From Alisma plantago-aquatica (lineage: Eukaryota > Streptophyta > Magnoliopsida > Alismatales > Alismataceae), in contig OY856413.1 in NCBI GenBank assembly GCA_963693085.1, positions 105,050,801 to 105,114,800 on the forward strand: a stretch of 64,000 bases of DNA, read 5' to 3'. Positions 52,043 through 63,500 of this stretch are shown here, piece after piece. The notes beneath the pieces were generated by a model. It was given only the letters and a program-made list of their open reading frames with translations, was not told the origin of the DNA and did no database searches. A program made the position numbers and the translations under genes. Position 1 is the stretch's first letter. The number at the start of each line of letters is the position of its first letter.

Positions 52043-53754
52043 TGATAAGTGTGTCAGACATTGTAATAGTTGTTGTTTTGTATTGATATGTACACCCCTG
52101 TCCTATATATAGGAGAGGAGGCAATTACAAGGAAGCGGACTAAACCCTAATGGGCCATGGGCAAACATGCGCATGTACATAATAGACTAATTAACCTATT
52201 AACTATATAGGCTAATACTTTCTAACACTCCCCCTCAAGCTGGAGCATGAGTGAACACATGTCCAAGCTTGGAGTTGCATGACTCGATTAACGATAACAA
52301 AATAAATAATAAATGAAAGATAGATATGTCACTCCCCATACAAAAAATGTTACTCCCCCTTAAATAGTACTTCCTAACTAAACATATGGTGACGCCTCCT
52401 TGAGATATGTTCTGCAGGCTTGAAATGCTCGAGCTTTTGTAGGTCTTTCTTTTGAAGTGCATCTGGAATGAAGAATATCTGTAAGTAGACAATCATAAAT
52501 ACCATGACTACACCATCTTCACTGGAGAGGAATGTGTGAGTGGAATAAGCGCACATTAACACATCCCACATACATAACACGGTACGAATGTGAAGACAAC
52601 AATGTCGATGTAACAGTAGTGGTGTCCTCAAATTGTTTGAGAAGTGTAGTCAACTGGAATTAGCGCAGAAGACTAGATAAGTGCATAACGTGGCACAAAC
52701 ACGCTGGACGAGGTGCTAAAGTGTCCTCTCAACATGTAGAAGTAGCAGATGCAACTCGGAGAAGATGTGACAAAGTATCATGTTGAAGATCACTCTAGGC
52801 AAATCCTTGTGCATACAAAATGCGCAGGCTAGAAGAGAACAAGCTTCGAAGAAATCTGATGAAGAAGCAACCATCTGTCTCACTATTAACATTAGAGGGA
52901 ACAAGAAGCCAGAATTAGCTGCAACAACTCTTGTCCCGTCTCATGAGAATGCAACATGGATGAATAATTGGAACGTCATCAACACCGAAGGGAACAAGAG
53001 GTCGGAATCAGCCGCCACAACTCTTGTCTAGACATACATAATGCGGTACGAACACGAGAAGCTCGGTGTTAATGCTACAATGGAGATCCTTGAACGCTAT
53101 CTGGAAGTAGAGAGCATATGTGCTGAACTATACAAAGCTCCATGATGATATCCTGGGATATCATCTCTCTCATCTCGTTCTCAGTCTCCTCATATGCTCT
53201 CTTTCATGTTCTCCCTATACCCTCCTCTCTCTCTCTCTCTCCCCGTTCTACCCCCCCACCCACACACACACGAAATACAATGTGAGTGATTAGATGGTGT
53301 GGAAAAAGGAAATATGCCCCCCGCACGTAGAAGACGCACACATGATGGATGGTAGGGTGGGAAAGGGAAAAAGTAAAACGAGAGGTGTAGTGTGTAGAGA
53401 AGAACAAAATAGAAATACTACTGGAATGGAAACTCGGTAGAAAAAGGGGGAACACTGCCAGAATGGAATTCAGTAGGAAAAGGAGTGGCACTATCGGAAT
53501 GGATCTCGGTAGGAAAATCGGTAACAAGAGTCAATATGCAAAACAACCCGTTTATAAGATCCGGATAGAGAAATCAAATGGGTCTTTTCTTGACCTGAAG
53601 GGGTGCGGGGGTGAAGCCCCCACAAAAATTTTTGGAGGTCAAAGCTCCACAGAAATTTTTGGAGGTAAAAAAATAATAGGATCCGATTATCATTAGGTAT
53701 TAGAGAAGAGATAGACCTTTTGAGAACGTCATAACATGAACTGGTAGGCTGATT

Positions 53755-53930
53755 GCTTCTGACACGCCAGGTTTGTAACTTGACACACCGTGTAACTTTG
53801 TTGGTCAAAGGTGACAGACTCTCAACAACACAGTGTGAAGATGCGACACGCCATGTCGCATGTCGGTGGCGTAAAATAGATCTTCATCAACACGCCGTGT
53901 TTGAAGATTACACGCTGTGTAGGATGTCAG
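53755..53930. repeat. CACGCCGTGT-like motif cluster (left part)
   Basis: Motifs such as gacacgccaggtttg, gacacaccgtgtaac, gacacgccatgtcg, aacacgccgtgtttg and tacacgctgtgtag occur at roughly 30-base spacing. The cluster continues at 59330-59560 on the other side of the inserted copia. Confidence 0.7.
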
Positions 53931-54000
53931 AGGCGTTATAGAGATATGTGTTTTCTTGAGCGTTATGTGCTTAGCATGTGCTCCACTTATTCTTTCTCTT

Positions 54001-54200
54001 NNNNNNNNNNNNNNNNNNNNNNNNNNNNNNNNNNNNNNNNNNNNNNNNNNNNNNNNNNNNNNNNNNNNNNNNNNNNNNNNNNNNNNNNNNNNNNNNNNNN
54101 NNNNNNNNNNNNNNNNNNNNNNNNNNNNNNNNNNNNNNNNNNNNNNNNNNNNNNNNNNNNNNNNNNNNNNNNNNNNNNNNNNNNNNNNNNNNNNNNNNNN
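54001..54200. other. Assembly gap of 200 N inside the 5' LTR
   Basis: Exactly 200 N. The 64 bases before it match 59142-59205 and the bases after it match 59206 onward, which are adjacent in the 3' LTR. So the LTR needs no extra sequence at the gap. A fixed-size placeholder at a repeat join is the simplest reading. Confidence 0.9.
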
Positions 54201-54318
54201 ATGTTGTTTAGTCCCATATGGGTTGCATCTTAACCAGTCTCTTTTTCTGTTTGTTATATAAGAGACTACAATGTACACTGTTTTATTCATTCAATAAACA
54301 ACAATTCTCCACTCTACA

Positions 54319-54989
54319 TGGTATCAAGAGCAGGCCTCCATTTTCTCCCACTCTAATTTCCCACCCATGACCTAACAGCCCCCCCCCCCCCCCCCAAAGC
54401 CGTCGCCGCCCCCCTGTCGGCGGCAGCCTCCTGCCCGCTCCTCTTCTTCCCTTCTCTCCCTCATTCCCTCACCCTAATCCTCCCTAGCCCCCCCCCCCAA
54501 CCACCACCACCACACAGCCGCCCGCCGCCCCACTCCATCCCTGCCGCCGCTGCTTTCAGCAGCCCTCCACCTCCAAAACGCCACCACCACCCCGTGCCCT
54601 CCCCTTCTCTCTTCCTCTATCCTATCTACCCATCCATACCCTCTTCCACCATATTCTCCACCTAAAACCATTTCTCCACTCCTACGTAAGGCCTGAACAC
54701 TTTCTAATTTTTTTACGTCTACGACCGGGCTTCCGTCAGTTCTTGCTCGGGTGTCTGCTGGCCATCTAAGTTGAGAGTCCTCTTTGTCCGTGGGAATTTC
54801 TGCCTGCGCCTCATGGGGGAACATTGAGTTTTTCTCATGCAGGCGTAGGTTTCTATGCATATTCTGCCCGTTTTCGGGTTCTTCTGATCTGCTGCGTCAG
54901 ATCCCTACTACTTCTGCCCGTTTCGGGTTCTTCTGCTTTGCCCATTAAGGGTCTCTACTGCTTCTACGGCGTCGACTTCTACTGCTGCT
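54319..54989 (+). other. Copia primer-binding site and untranslated leader
   Basis: tggtatcaagagcagg (54319 onward) matches the initiator-methionine tRNA primer-binding consensus. The leader after it is C-rich with long C runs (54380-54395, 54490-54498). The antisense frame at 54474-54860 is a by-product of this composition. Confidence 0.8.
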
Positions 54990-56580
54990 ATGGCTTACTC
55001 TGAGCCCCCCAGATCTCTGTGTGTCACTACGGTGAAACTCGACGGCGGGTCTAACTACCACTTATGGTCGGCGTCGTTTGTTCTATATGTCAAGGCGCAA
55101 GGTAGATATCACCATCTTACGGCCAATCCTCCTGATGCTCCTACGGCGGATTCTGATGACAAGACTACACAAAGCTATATCCAGTGGTCGCAAGGATGAT
55201 TCAGGCGTCATGTCTTGGATCCTCAACAGCTCTGAGCCCCGGATCAGTCAATCTCTTCTCTGCCATCATGATGCCAAGGCGATGTGGGATCATTTGGCAC
55301 ATGTGTACTCACATCAGGAGAATCCAAAGCGGGTCTTCGAAATCTTCAAACAGCTCGCCAAGAAGGAGTTCTCCACTGACACGTCTATTGACGATTTCTA
55401 TAATCAATGTTCTGCTTTGTGGAATGAATATGAATTGTATCACCCTCTAACTGCTGATATCAAGATTGCCCAGAAACAAAGAAACGAACTTCAACTTGTG
55501 CATTTTCTGGCTGCCCTTCCTGCCTCCTTCTCGGGGGTTGTTGATCAAATTCTATCAAGCGATCCGCTACCCACTGTTCGTGATGTCCTCAAAAGAGTTC
55601 AGAGACTGCCTTCTCTGACTCCCACACCTGCTCCTGAGCATCCTGCACTAGTTGCGCGCTCTTCTGACTCTAGTCGTGACCGTGGCCGTGGTCGCGGTCG
55701 CGGTGGACGACCTCCTCCTTCTGGCGGTCGAGGATCTTCTACACCAGGTCGAGGTACTTCTCAAGGCCCACGTCACTGTAACTGGTGTGGCCACGACAAT
55801 CACACTGAGGACCGATGCTGGATCAAGCACGGTAAACCTGCTTGGGCTAACCAAACCGCTGATGATGCTGCCGTGGCTGAATCTCCTGCTGAAATATCAC
55901 CTGCACCAAACAACACTGATTGGCTCCGCTCAGAATTCGAGAAAATGTTTCAAGAGCGCCTTGCACAACTACCCTCTACATCAGGCCCATCTGCCATGCT
56001 CACCTCATCATCTTCTGGTAACAAACAGTGGTGCATCGACTCCGGTGCTTCCACTCATATGACTGGTGCTCTTCATTTATTTTCAAAACTTAGTACAACA
56101 ACTCCGATATCATCTGTCACTGTTGCAAATGGATCTAAAACTGCTGTTCACGGCACCGACACAGTTCCTCTTTCACAAAAGCTGCATCTAAATTCAGTTT
56201 TATACATTTTGAAATTTCCTGTTAATTTGCTTTCAGTCAGCAAAATGATTAAACAACTAAACTGCTCTGTCAAATTTGATCCCTCTGGTTGTATTGTGAA
56301 GGATATCCGCACGAAGACGAGGATTGGTTCGGGCCATGAAGGACCTGATGGGCTGTACTACCTGGATGGACCACCTGCTCCGAAGGCGATGATCTCTACC
56401 TCTGTGTCAGGTCTACAGTTGCATGTTAGGCTTGGACATCCATCTGCAGCAAAATTGAAGCATCTTTTTCCGCACTTATCAGGCGATAAATTTTCCTGTG
56501 AGACCTGTGTTATGGGCAAACATTCTAGATCTGTTTTTCCTGCTAAAAAGTTATTTCTTCTAAAGCACCTTTTGAATTAG
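54990..56580 (+). pseudogene. Copia gag, zinc knuckle, protease, GAG-pre-integrase
   Basis: ATG 54990 starts MAYSEPPRSLCVTTVKLDGG. An extra base near 55188 shifts the frame just before DDSGVMSWILNSSE. Gag (UBN2 type) runs to about 55620, then an arginine/glycine-rich stretch (DRGRGRGRGGRPP) and an intact CCHC knuckle CNWCGHDNHTEDRC (from 55777) that would bind RNA. Protease has WCIDSGASTHMTG (about 56029). GAG-pre-integrase follows (LHVRLGHPSAAKLKHL, CETCVMGKHSR). A second frame change near 56550 gives a stop at 56580. These proteins would form the virus-like particle and process the polyprotein. Confidence 0.9.
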
Positions 56581-58118
56581 TACATGCGGATATTTGGGGA
56601 CCATGTTATGTGCCTAGTAACTCTGGTGTGAAATATTTTTTGACTTTCATTGATGACCATTCTCGTACCACTTGGCTGTTTCTGCTCAAAGGTCGAAATA
56701 CTGTGTTAGATTGCATTCGTACTTTCTTTGCTGAAATTAAAACACAATTTGGTCAATCTATTAAAACTCTTCGCACAGACAATGCCCTTGAATTTATGCA
56801 ACAAGCTGTTACTTCTTTTTGTATGTCCCAAGGAACTATCCACCAGACTACTTGCCCATACACCCCACAACAAAATGGCGTAGCGGAACGGAAGAACCGA
56901 CACCTTCTTGAGGTTGCTCGCACCCTCATTCATTATAAAGTACCTCATTGTTTTTGGCCTGATGCTGTGTCCACCGCATGCTATCTTATCAATCGCATGC
57001 CATCCTCTGTTTTGAAAAATCAGGTTCCGTATGTCCTTTTATTTCCTGATAAACCTCTGTTCTCTGTGCCGCCTCGTATCTTTGGGTGTACATGTTTTGT
57101 GAAAAATCTTCGCCCCGGTCTCACCAAGTTAGATGCTCGGTCTGTGAAGTGTGTGTTTTTAGGATACTCTCGCACTCAGAAAGGCTACCGCTGTTTTCAT
57201 CCAGTTACGAAACATTGGTATGTTAGTGCGGATGTGATATTCTTTGAACATATGCCCTATTACTCTGCTACCGGGAAACACTTGACTCCTGATATTTTGG
57301 CTACTACTCCACTACCGTTGGTAGAAGATCTGCCTCCTGCTACTGTGCCTCCAGAATGCCCTTTACAAGTCTACAAGCGAAGACCGAAGCCCGTCACTGC
57401 CCCGGCCGAACCAACTCCTCCATCTGCGGATGATCCACCACCGGCTGAGGTACTTTCTGACTTGGATATTCCTATTAGTTTACGGAAGGGTGTTCGTTCT
57501 TGTACTCAGCATCCTATTAGTCGCTTCTGCTCATCTGCCAATCTCAGTGATGACTTTGCCTATTTTACATCTGCTTTATCTGCTGTGACTATTCCTAAAA
57601 CCGCTAAGGAGGCGCTCTGTCATCCTGCCTGGAAACATGCTATGGAACAGGAAATGCAAGCTCTGAATGACCAACATACCTGGGATCTGGTTGACCGACC
57701 ATCTTCATGCCATCTTGTAGGTTGTCGCTGGATCTTCACCATTAAATATCAGCCAGATGGTACCATTGAATGTCTGAAAGCTCGTCTCGTGGCAAAAGGA
57801 TATACCCAGACCTACGGGGTTGATTATTTTGAAACTTTTTCTCCAGTAGCTCGTCTCAATTCTGTTCGTATTTTGATATCTGTTGCAATCAATAAAGACT
57901 GGCCTCTTTTCCAGCTTGATGTGAAAAATGCCTTTTTATATGGCGATCTACAGGAGGATGTCTACATGGAGCAACCCCTCGGATTTGTTGCTCAGGGGGA
58001 GTCTGCTTCAAAAATCTGTAAACTTCGCAAGGCAATATATGGCTTAAAACAAAGCCCACGAGCATGGTTTGACAAACTTAGTAAAATCTTACTTTCTTTT
58101 GGCTTTCGACGATCGTAG
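56581..58118 (+). pseudogene. Copia integrase and reverse transcriptase (first part)
   Basis: Integrase core: VHADIWGPC, FIDDHSRTTWLFLLKG, LRTDNALEF and QNGVAERKNRHLLEVART, so the D-D-E residues are present. The C-terminal domain has CVFLGYSRTQKGYRCFHP. RT starts about 57640: [77 protein letters not shown]. One open frame of about 500 codons ends at a TAG (58116-58118) where CAG (Q) would be expected before ADHSVF. The long intact frame agrees with the young LTR age. Confidence 0.92.
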
Positions 58119-59134
58119 GCTGATCACTCTGTTTTCATACGAAAAACTACATCAGGGCTTGTTATTCTCATTGTGTACGTTGATGACATTATCTTATCTG
58201 GCAGCGATAATGCAGGGATTCAAGCAACCAAAAACTATCTAGCACAACATTTTATCACGAAGGACCTTGGTAAATTACGATACTTTCTGGGTATTGAGGT
58301 TGCTAGATCTTCTGCAGGATTGTGCCTATCACAGCGAAAATATGTTCTGGATTTGTTGCATGAGACAGGCATGTTAGGCTGCAAGCCAGCCAACACACCT
58401 CTGGATGCCAATATGGATTGGGACAATGAATCTTCTCCCCCATATGCTGACCGACACTAGTTCAGGAGATTAGTAGGCAAACTTATCTACCTGACTGTCA
58501 CTCGAGCTGATTTAGCTGCTGCTGTTGGGTTTGTTAGTCGGTATCTTGATAAACCACGCCAATGTCACTGGGATGCTATCTGTCACATTCTTTGATATCT
58601 CAAAAGTGCTCCTGGGAAAGGACTATTATACAAGAAGCATGGCCATTGTGACCTATCTGGTTTTTCTGACTCTGATTATGCAGGCAGAGTAGATCTGATA
58701 GAAAATCCACATCTGGATATTGTACTTTTGTGGGGGGCAATCTGGTTACATGGCGCAGTAAGAAGCAAACCATTGTTGCACGATCTAGTGTTGAAGCAGA
58801 ATACAGAGCAATGGCTCATACTACATGTGAGCTTCTGTGGGTCCGCAGTCTTCTGAAGGAATTTGACATCTCTCCGACTAGCCCCATCCCTATGTTCTGT
58901 GACAATAAGGCATCGATTTTTATTGCGAGCAACCCTACTTTTCATGAAAGAACCAAACATATTGAAGTCGACTGCCACTTTGTACGCGAAAAGGTTATGT
59001 CTGGATAGATTCACACTCCATATATCAGCACGGAGAAACAACTTGCAGATATCTTCACCAAGGTGCTACCCAAAAATCGCTTTCAGACGCTGATTGACAA
59101 GCTGGGCCTCTTTGACATCTACGCTCCAGCTTGA
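58119..59134 (+). pseudogene. Copia RT catalytic part and RNase H
   Basis: The frame continues with IVYVDDIILSGSD (YVDD at about 58176), then LAQHFITKDLGKLRYFLGIE. Stops follow at 58458-58460 and near 58594 (TGA), and a two-base insertion near 58686 shifts the frame. RNase H reads KQTIVARSSVEAEYRAMAH and CDNKASIFIASNPTFHERTK, with another TAG at 59006-59008. It ends FDIYAPA and the natural TGA at 59132-59134, one base before the polypurine tract. At least five lesions disable the second half. Confidence 0.9.
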
Positions 59135-59329
59135 GGGGGAGTATAGAGATATGTGTTTTCTTGAGCGTCATGTGCTTAGCATGTGCTCCACTTATTCTTT
59201 CTCTTATGTTGTTTAGTCCCATATGGGTTGCATCTTAACCAGTCTCTTTTTCTTTTTGTTATATAAGAGACTACAATGTACACTGTTTTATTCATTCAAT
59301 AAACAACAATTCTCCACTCTACAGGCGTA

Positions 59330-59560
59330 AAACGGGCTTCTGTCAACACGCCTTGTTTGAAGATGACTCGTCGTGTATGATGCGAACTGCGTCGTCAGGA
59401 GTAATTCTAGAATGCAACATGCTGTGTTGGTTGAACAACACGCTGTATCGGTTAAATAACACGCCGTGTTGGTGCAATCTGGGCAGATCTTTACGCCGTC
59501 AGGAAGAATTCTAGAGCGCAACACCCCATGTTGGTTGGCAACACGCCGCGTGGCGGTGGC
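59330..59560. repeat. CACGCCGTGT-like motif cluster (right part)
   Basis: Variants such as aacacgccttgtttg, aacacgctgtatcgg, aacacgccgtgttgg and aacacgccgcgtgg continue the array interrupted by the copia. Several are near-perfect palindromes around GCC. Confidence 0.7.
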
Positions 59561-60441
59561 TGGTGCATTATCTGGATGGGAATTAGCGCCGTCTAGGAGA
59601 TCACAACCCCGAGAGTTAGCACCGAGGGGTGACGGGAATTAGTGTTGTCACTTGTGACCATAAATCATGCGGATATGAGGTAGCAGCAGCTTCTTGCTAG
59701 ACCAAGGACCAATCTGGACAATAGCCACAGGGGGGATGACGATGGCTCCACCATGAACAGATCTGGATTGGAATTAGTGCGGTCCATGGAACAATGGTCG
59801 AACCCTTGCTGCTGTGTCTTTCTTTGAATTTTGACGATGGAGAAGCTTGCGGCGTGGTCGGCGATGCTTGATGGCGGTTGGGATGCACACTGCCTGAAGA
59901 TAACCGGGAGGACAACTTTGGGTTAGAGATGAGGGATAGATCTGAACGAGAATTAGCACCGTTTTAGGGACTCAAACTCGGGGGCGTTGATTGCTGAGAA
60001 GGATGACGCGGGCCATATATGAAAATCTATGTGAAAGGGGAAGAGCGGCGACCATGGAGGCCGGGATGTGCCTGGCGAGCGGCCGACCTAAGCCATGGAA
60101 CGAACGACAGCCTCTTGCAGGCGGGCACTCTCTCTGTTGCTCCCTCTAGGAGAGAGAGGCGACAACTAGGGCGACGATGTGCACAAAGAGGAGAGGGAAG
60201 CGGAGATGGCACCTAGGGTTAGGTTCCCAGAGCACACTCTAATACCATGCTGGCAAGTGTGTAGGACATTGTAATAGTTGTTGTTCTATATTTATATGTA
60301 CACCCCTGTCCTATATATATAGGAGAGGAGGCAATTATATGGAAGTGGGCTAAGCCCTAATGAGCCATGGGCAAACATGCCCATATACATAATAGACTAA
60401 TTAACCTATTAACTAAATATGCTAATACTTTCTAACATATA

Positions 60442-63068
60442 TGTTAGAGAGTCTTGTTAGAGAGTCTATATTAGCCTATTTAGTTAATAGGTTAATTAGT
60501 TATTGGGCTTTTGTATTTCAGCCCGTTTAGATTACTTGCGTCCTAAGTCTTAGGGCGTCTCCCCTCTCCTATATAAAGAAGAGGGCGTCCAGTCTTGTAT
60601 TCATCCCATTACATTCAATATAATCTTATTTTTTACATGGTATCAGAGCGGTGAACAGTAACGGCGGCGTGAACCGTAACGACGACGTGAACAGTAACGA
60701 CGGCGTGAACAATAACTCCGGCGGTGAACAATACACTGCATGAACAGTAACTCCGGCGTGAACAATAATTCCTGTGTGAACAATAATTCCTGCGTGAATA
60801 GAGCGCATTCGCTCCTGAGGGAAACCTAGTCGCCACCCCTCTTCCCTCTCTTTTCCGGCGCGCACGCAGCCCTAGCTGCCGTCGCTCGTCTTTTCCAGAG
60901 AGCAATCGAGGGGGAGAACCCCCTTCTGTGGGCGGCCGCCGCCGTTGCCATGGCTTAGGCCGGCTGCCCGTCAGGCATCTCCCGGCCTCCATGGCTTCTC
61001 TTTCTCTTTCTTAAAGATTTAATTTTTCTTTCCGTATGACGGCTATCTCCGTCCCGGTGCAATCAACAGCCACCATCCTGCCGCCGGCCTCCAAGTAGCC
61101 ATCTCCGCGTCTTCGCCGCCTATCGACGCCACTATCACCATCTAGCAGCAGCATCATAAGCAGCCGTCGGCCGCAACCGCCACCGATTCCAGGAGCAGCA
61201 ATCAACGCCATCGCAATCGCAACCATCGCCTCTGCCGCTGCATCGCCCTAATGTCCTCAGCACCAGCCTTCGCCGCCTCATAAGGAGAGGCTTCACACTT
61301 GACTCCGCATGCAGCCTCATGGCATGCAATATCTCCGGAGCCGTGTAGGAGACCAGTATCATCTCTTTTGTTGCGGCCAAGTGCTACATCAGCCAAGCGA
61401 CACAATATCTCCGGAGCTGTGTGGCTGCCATATCATCTAGCAACCATATCCCCAGCCACCGATCACACCATTCAACCGCCGCCGTCATCCATGCCCCTGG
61501 TCGCTGCTACACTACTGCTCTCCATCTCGTCGTTGTTGCCCCAACATTTTGGCCTATCCTTTGCGGAAGCACAGTCACCCATCACTCTCCACCGCTACCA
61601 AACAACCCTATTACTTCCCCCATATACCAGATGCCTGTTGATATTCAGATCCTTAATCGGATCTGCCCTTGGCTAATCGGATCCGGTTATAAGCCTAATC
61701 GGATTTTCGCATATTCTCTCCAGTTGTCGGTTTATTCTCCACATATTACACATCTCCATATCACAAAATCCTCTCAAATCCACCAATTCCTTTCCCACCC
61801 ACCCATATCATGTGTGTATCCCTTTCCACAGTGCGGGGGGTCATATGTCCATTTCTCCACACCAAACACTCACTCTCGTCGTATTTGGTGTGCGGAGGGG
61901 ATAAAGAGGAGAGGAAGAGATGAGAAGAGAGAGAGAGAGGATGAGAGAATATGTATGAGAGAATATGTATGAGAGAGAGAGTATGAGAAGAGATGATATA
62001 TGTATTCAAGCTATATATCTTCCAGGCTATTATCTTCATGGAGCTTTGCATTGTTCAGTACATCCGTTCTCTACTTCCAGACAGTAATGAAGGATCTTCA
62101 TTCAGCGTCAACACCAAGCTATCCGCGTTCGTACCGCGTTATGTACGTCAGGTGTTGTTGGTGTACTTCAGCTACATGAGACAGATGTGTGCTTCTTCAG
62201 ACTTCTCAGAAGCTCAGCAATTTCGAGCCTGCCATGTCTACATCTGCAAGGTTGATAGTTCATCCAGAGATATCTTCATCGAGCTGCTTCATCACATCTT
62301 CTCCGAGCTGCATCTGTTCTTACGGCATCACCTTCCGCTGATCTACTTGGGACTTTCATTGATGGACGATCTCCTTTCCCGTCAAGCCCCCAAGGTTCAT
62401 GCGCATGGTACCTGCATCGTATCACCAGCATATCGTCCGTTCGTGTTCGTGCCACGTTATGCACGTCTTCTCAGACAATTCGAAGATTCCGCTATTGCTA
62501 CATCTACATTGGGCATCCGCGTTTGTGCCGCGTTAAGTACGTAATCCAATGAAGTTGCCGTAGTCGTGGTATTGATGATCGTCTGCTCCAAGTGGCGAAT
62601 TACTGCTGCAATATTCAGGTTCCATTCTTCAGATGTTCTTCATTCCAGATGCACTCCAAAGACCTTCATCAAAGCTCGAGGATCTCCAGCCTGCAGAATA
62701 CAATTTCAAAGAAGAGAGACATTGTCAACACATGGTTCAGGGGGAGTATAAATTAAGGGCGAGTATCAATTTTTGTATGGGGAGTGATATTTATCTTTTA
62801 TCTTTCATTTATCATTTCTTTTATCGTTTTATCGAGTCTTGTAACCTCCAAGCTTTGGACATGTGTTTCACCCATGCTCCAGCTTGAGGGGGAGTGTTAG
62901 AGAGTCTATATTAGCCTATTTAGTTAATAGGTTAATTAGTTATTGGGTTCAGCCCATTTAGATTACTTGTTTCCTAAGTCTTAGGGCGTCTCCCCTCTCC
63001 TATATAAAGAAGAGGGCGTCCAGTCTTGTATTCATCCCATTGCATTCAATATAATCTTATTTTTTACA
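60442..63068 (+). mobile_element. Non-autonomous LTR retrotransposon, sense, 2.6 kb
   Basis: Target duplication atata (60437-60441 and 63069-63073). The 5' LTR is 60442-60637 with its first 13 bases (tgttagagagtct) duplicated; the 3' LTR is 62895-63068. Primer-binding site tggtatcagagc at 60638-60649; polypurine cttgagggggag at 62883-62894. The 5' LTR also has a 9-bp indel relative to the 3' LTR. No gag or pol. The last 280 bases of the interior (FCMGSDI...FTHAPA frame) match the antisense element at 52043. It inserted exactly at the end of that element. Confidence 0.87.
60650..60802 (+). repeat. GTGAACAGTAACGACGGC minisatellite
   Basis: About eight units of an 18-22 base motif (gtgaacagtaacgacggc, gtgaacaataactccggc, gtgaacaataattcctg) lie immediately after the primer-binding site. 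As a frame it would read VNSNDG repeats. I see no sign that it is translated. Confidence 0.75.
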
Positions 63069-63119
63069 ATATAGATTAAGATATTTGGGTAAATTATGTG
63101 TGAACTGGAGAGACCTGAT

Positions 63120-63500
63120 TGTTCACAACAAGTGGTAGTTCTTTCTTTAGTTGTATCATTCTACTGTGTGTGTTGGGGGGGGATATGCTCCCATGTCAAG
63201 AAGAAACGCCATGTAGATGCGCAAAGTATTCTTTGCCACTATCAGATTTTAGGACTTCGACTTGAATTGGATTTCTACAACCTAAGGAGACTCACAATAG
63301 TATGTAGCTCTTCCCCTTTGTATTTTAAAACATAGTCCATGTGAACAAGAAAGACCATCGATAAATGTAATGCAATAATTTATGCCAGTGTCAGCCGCTA
63401 AATCTACTGACAAGATACTATGAATCTTAAGGGATATGTGCTTTACACTATTACTTAGCACGGTAAATCTTCTTTTAAAGTACTTCACATATTTTTGAAT
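63120..63500 (-). pseudogene. Antisense copia integrase fragment
   Basis: On the minus strand: DLAADTGINYCITFIDGLSC, then a degraded KIQRGRATYYCESP and VLKSDSGKEYF. This resembles the integrase core start (YFITFIDDYSR, then LRSDNGGEY) of a more distant copia lineage. Stops break it. 63500-64000 may hold more of the same element but nothing firm was seen. A tttcgaaacc-like motif-rich stretch at 63860-64000 may start another DNA element. Confidence 0.6.

Larger units (their letters stand above)
53937..59323 (+). mobile_element. Young full-length Ty1/copia element
   Basis: It is flanked by a perfect 5-bp duplication ggcgt (53932-53936 and 59324-59328). LTRs at 53937-54318 (interrupted by N) and 59142-59323 differ at only 2 of 182 aligned bases. 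Primer-binding site tggtatcaagagcagg starts at 54319; the polypurine tract is at 59134-59141. Gag, protease, integrase, RT and RNase H are in copia order. It sits in the interior of the antisense non-autonomous element. Insertion is recent, yet the coding region is broken. Confidence 0.93.
52043..60437 (-). mobile_element. Non-autonomous LTR retrotransposon, antisense, hosting a copia
   Basis: LTRs lie at 52043-52227 (3') and 60251-60437 (5') and share most of their sequence (tgtacacccctgtcctatat, gactaattaacctattaact). On the minus strand a primer-binding-like tggtattagagtg follows the 5' LTR (60233-60245), and cttgagggggag precedes the 3' LTR (52228-52239). Without the nested copia the interior is about 2.6 kb and lacks gag or pol. 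It holds CACGCCGTGT motifs (53755-53925, 59330-59560) and the SFQMHFKRK...FTHAPA-like segment shared with the element at 60442. A target duplication was not clear. Confidence 0.82.

Noticed and set aside
53805..54290. Long frames made mostly of X
   Set aside because: They are translations of the 200-N gap.
54474..54860. 128-codon antisense frame in the copia leader
   Set aside because: It mirrors C-rich leader sequence and lies wholly within an untranslated region.
61299..62544. Plus-strand frames of 125-183 codons in the element at 60442
   Set aside because: No retroelement or host domain; they overlap in several frames and the element appears noncoding.
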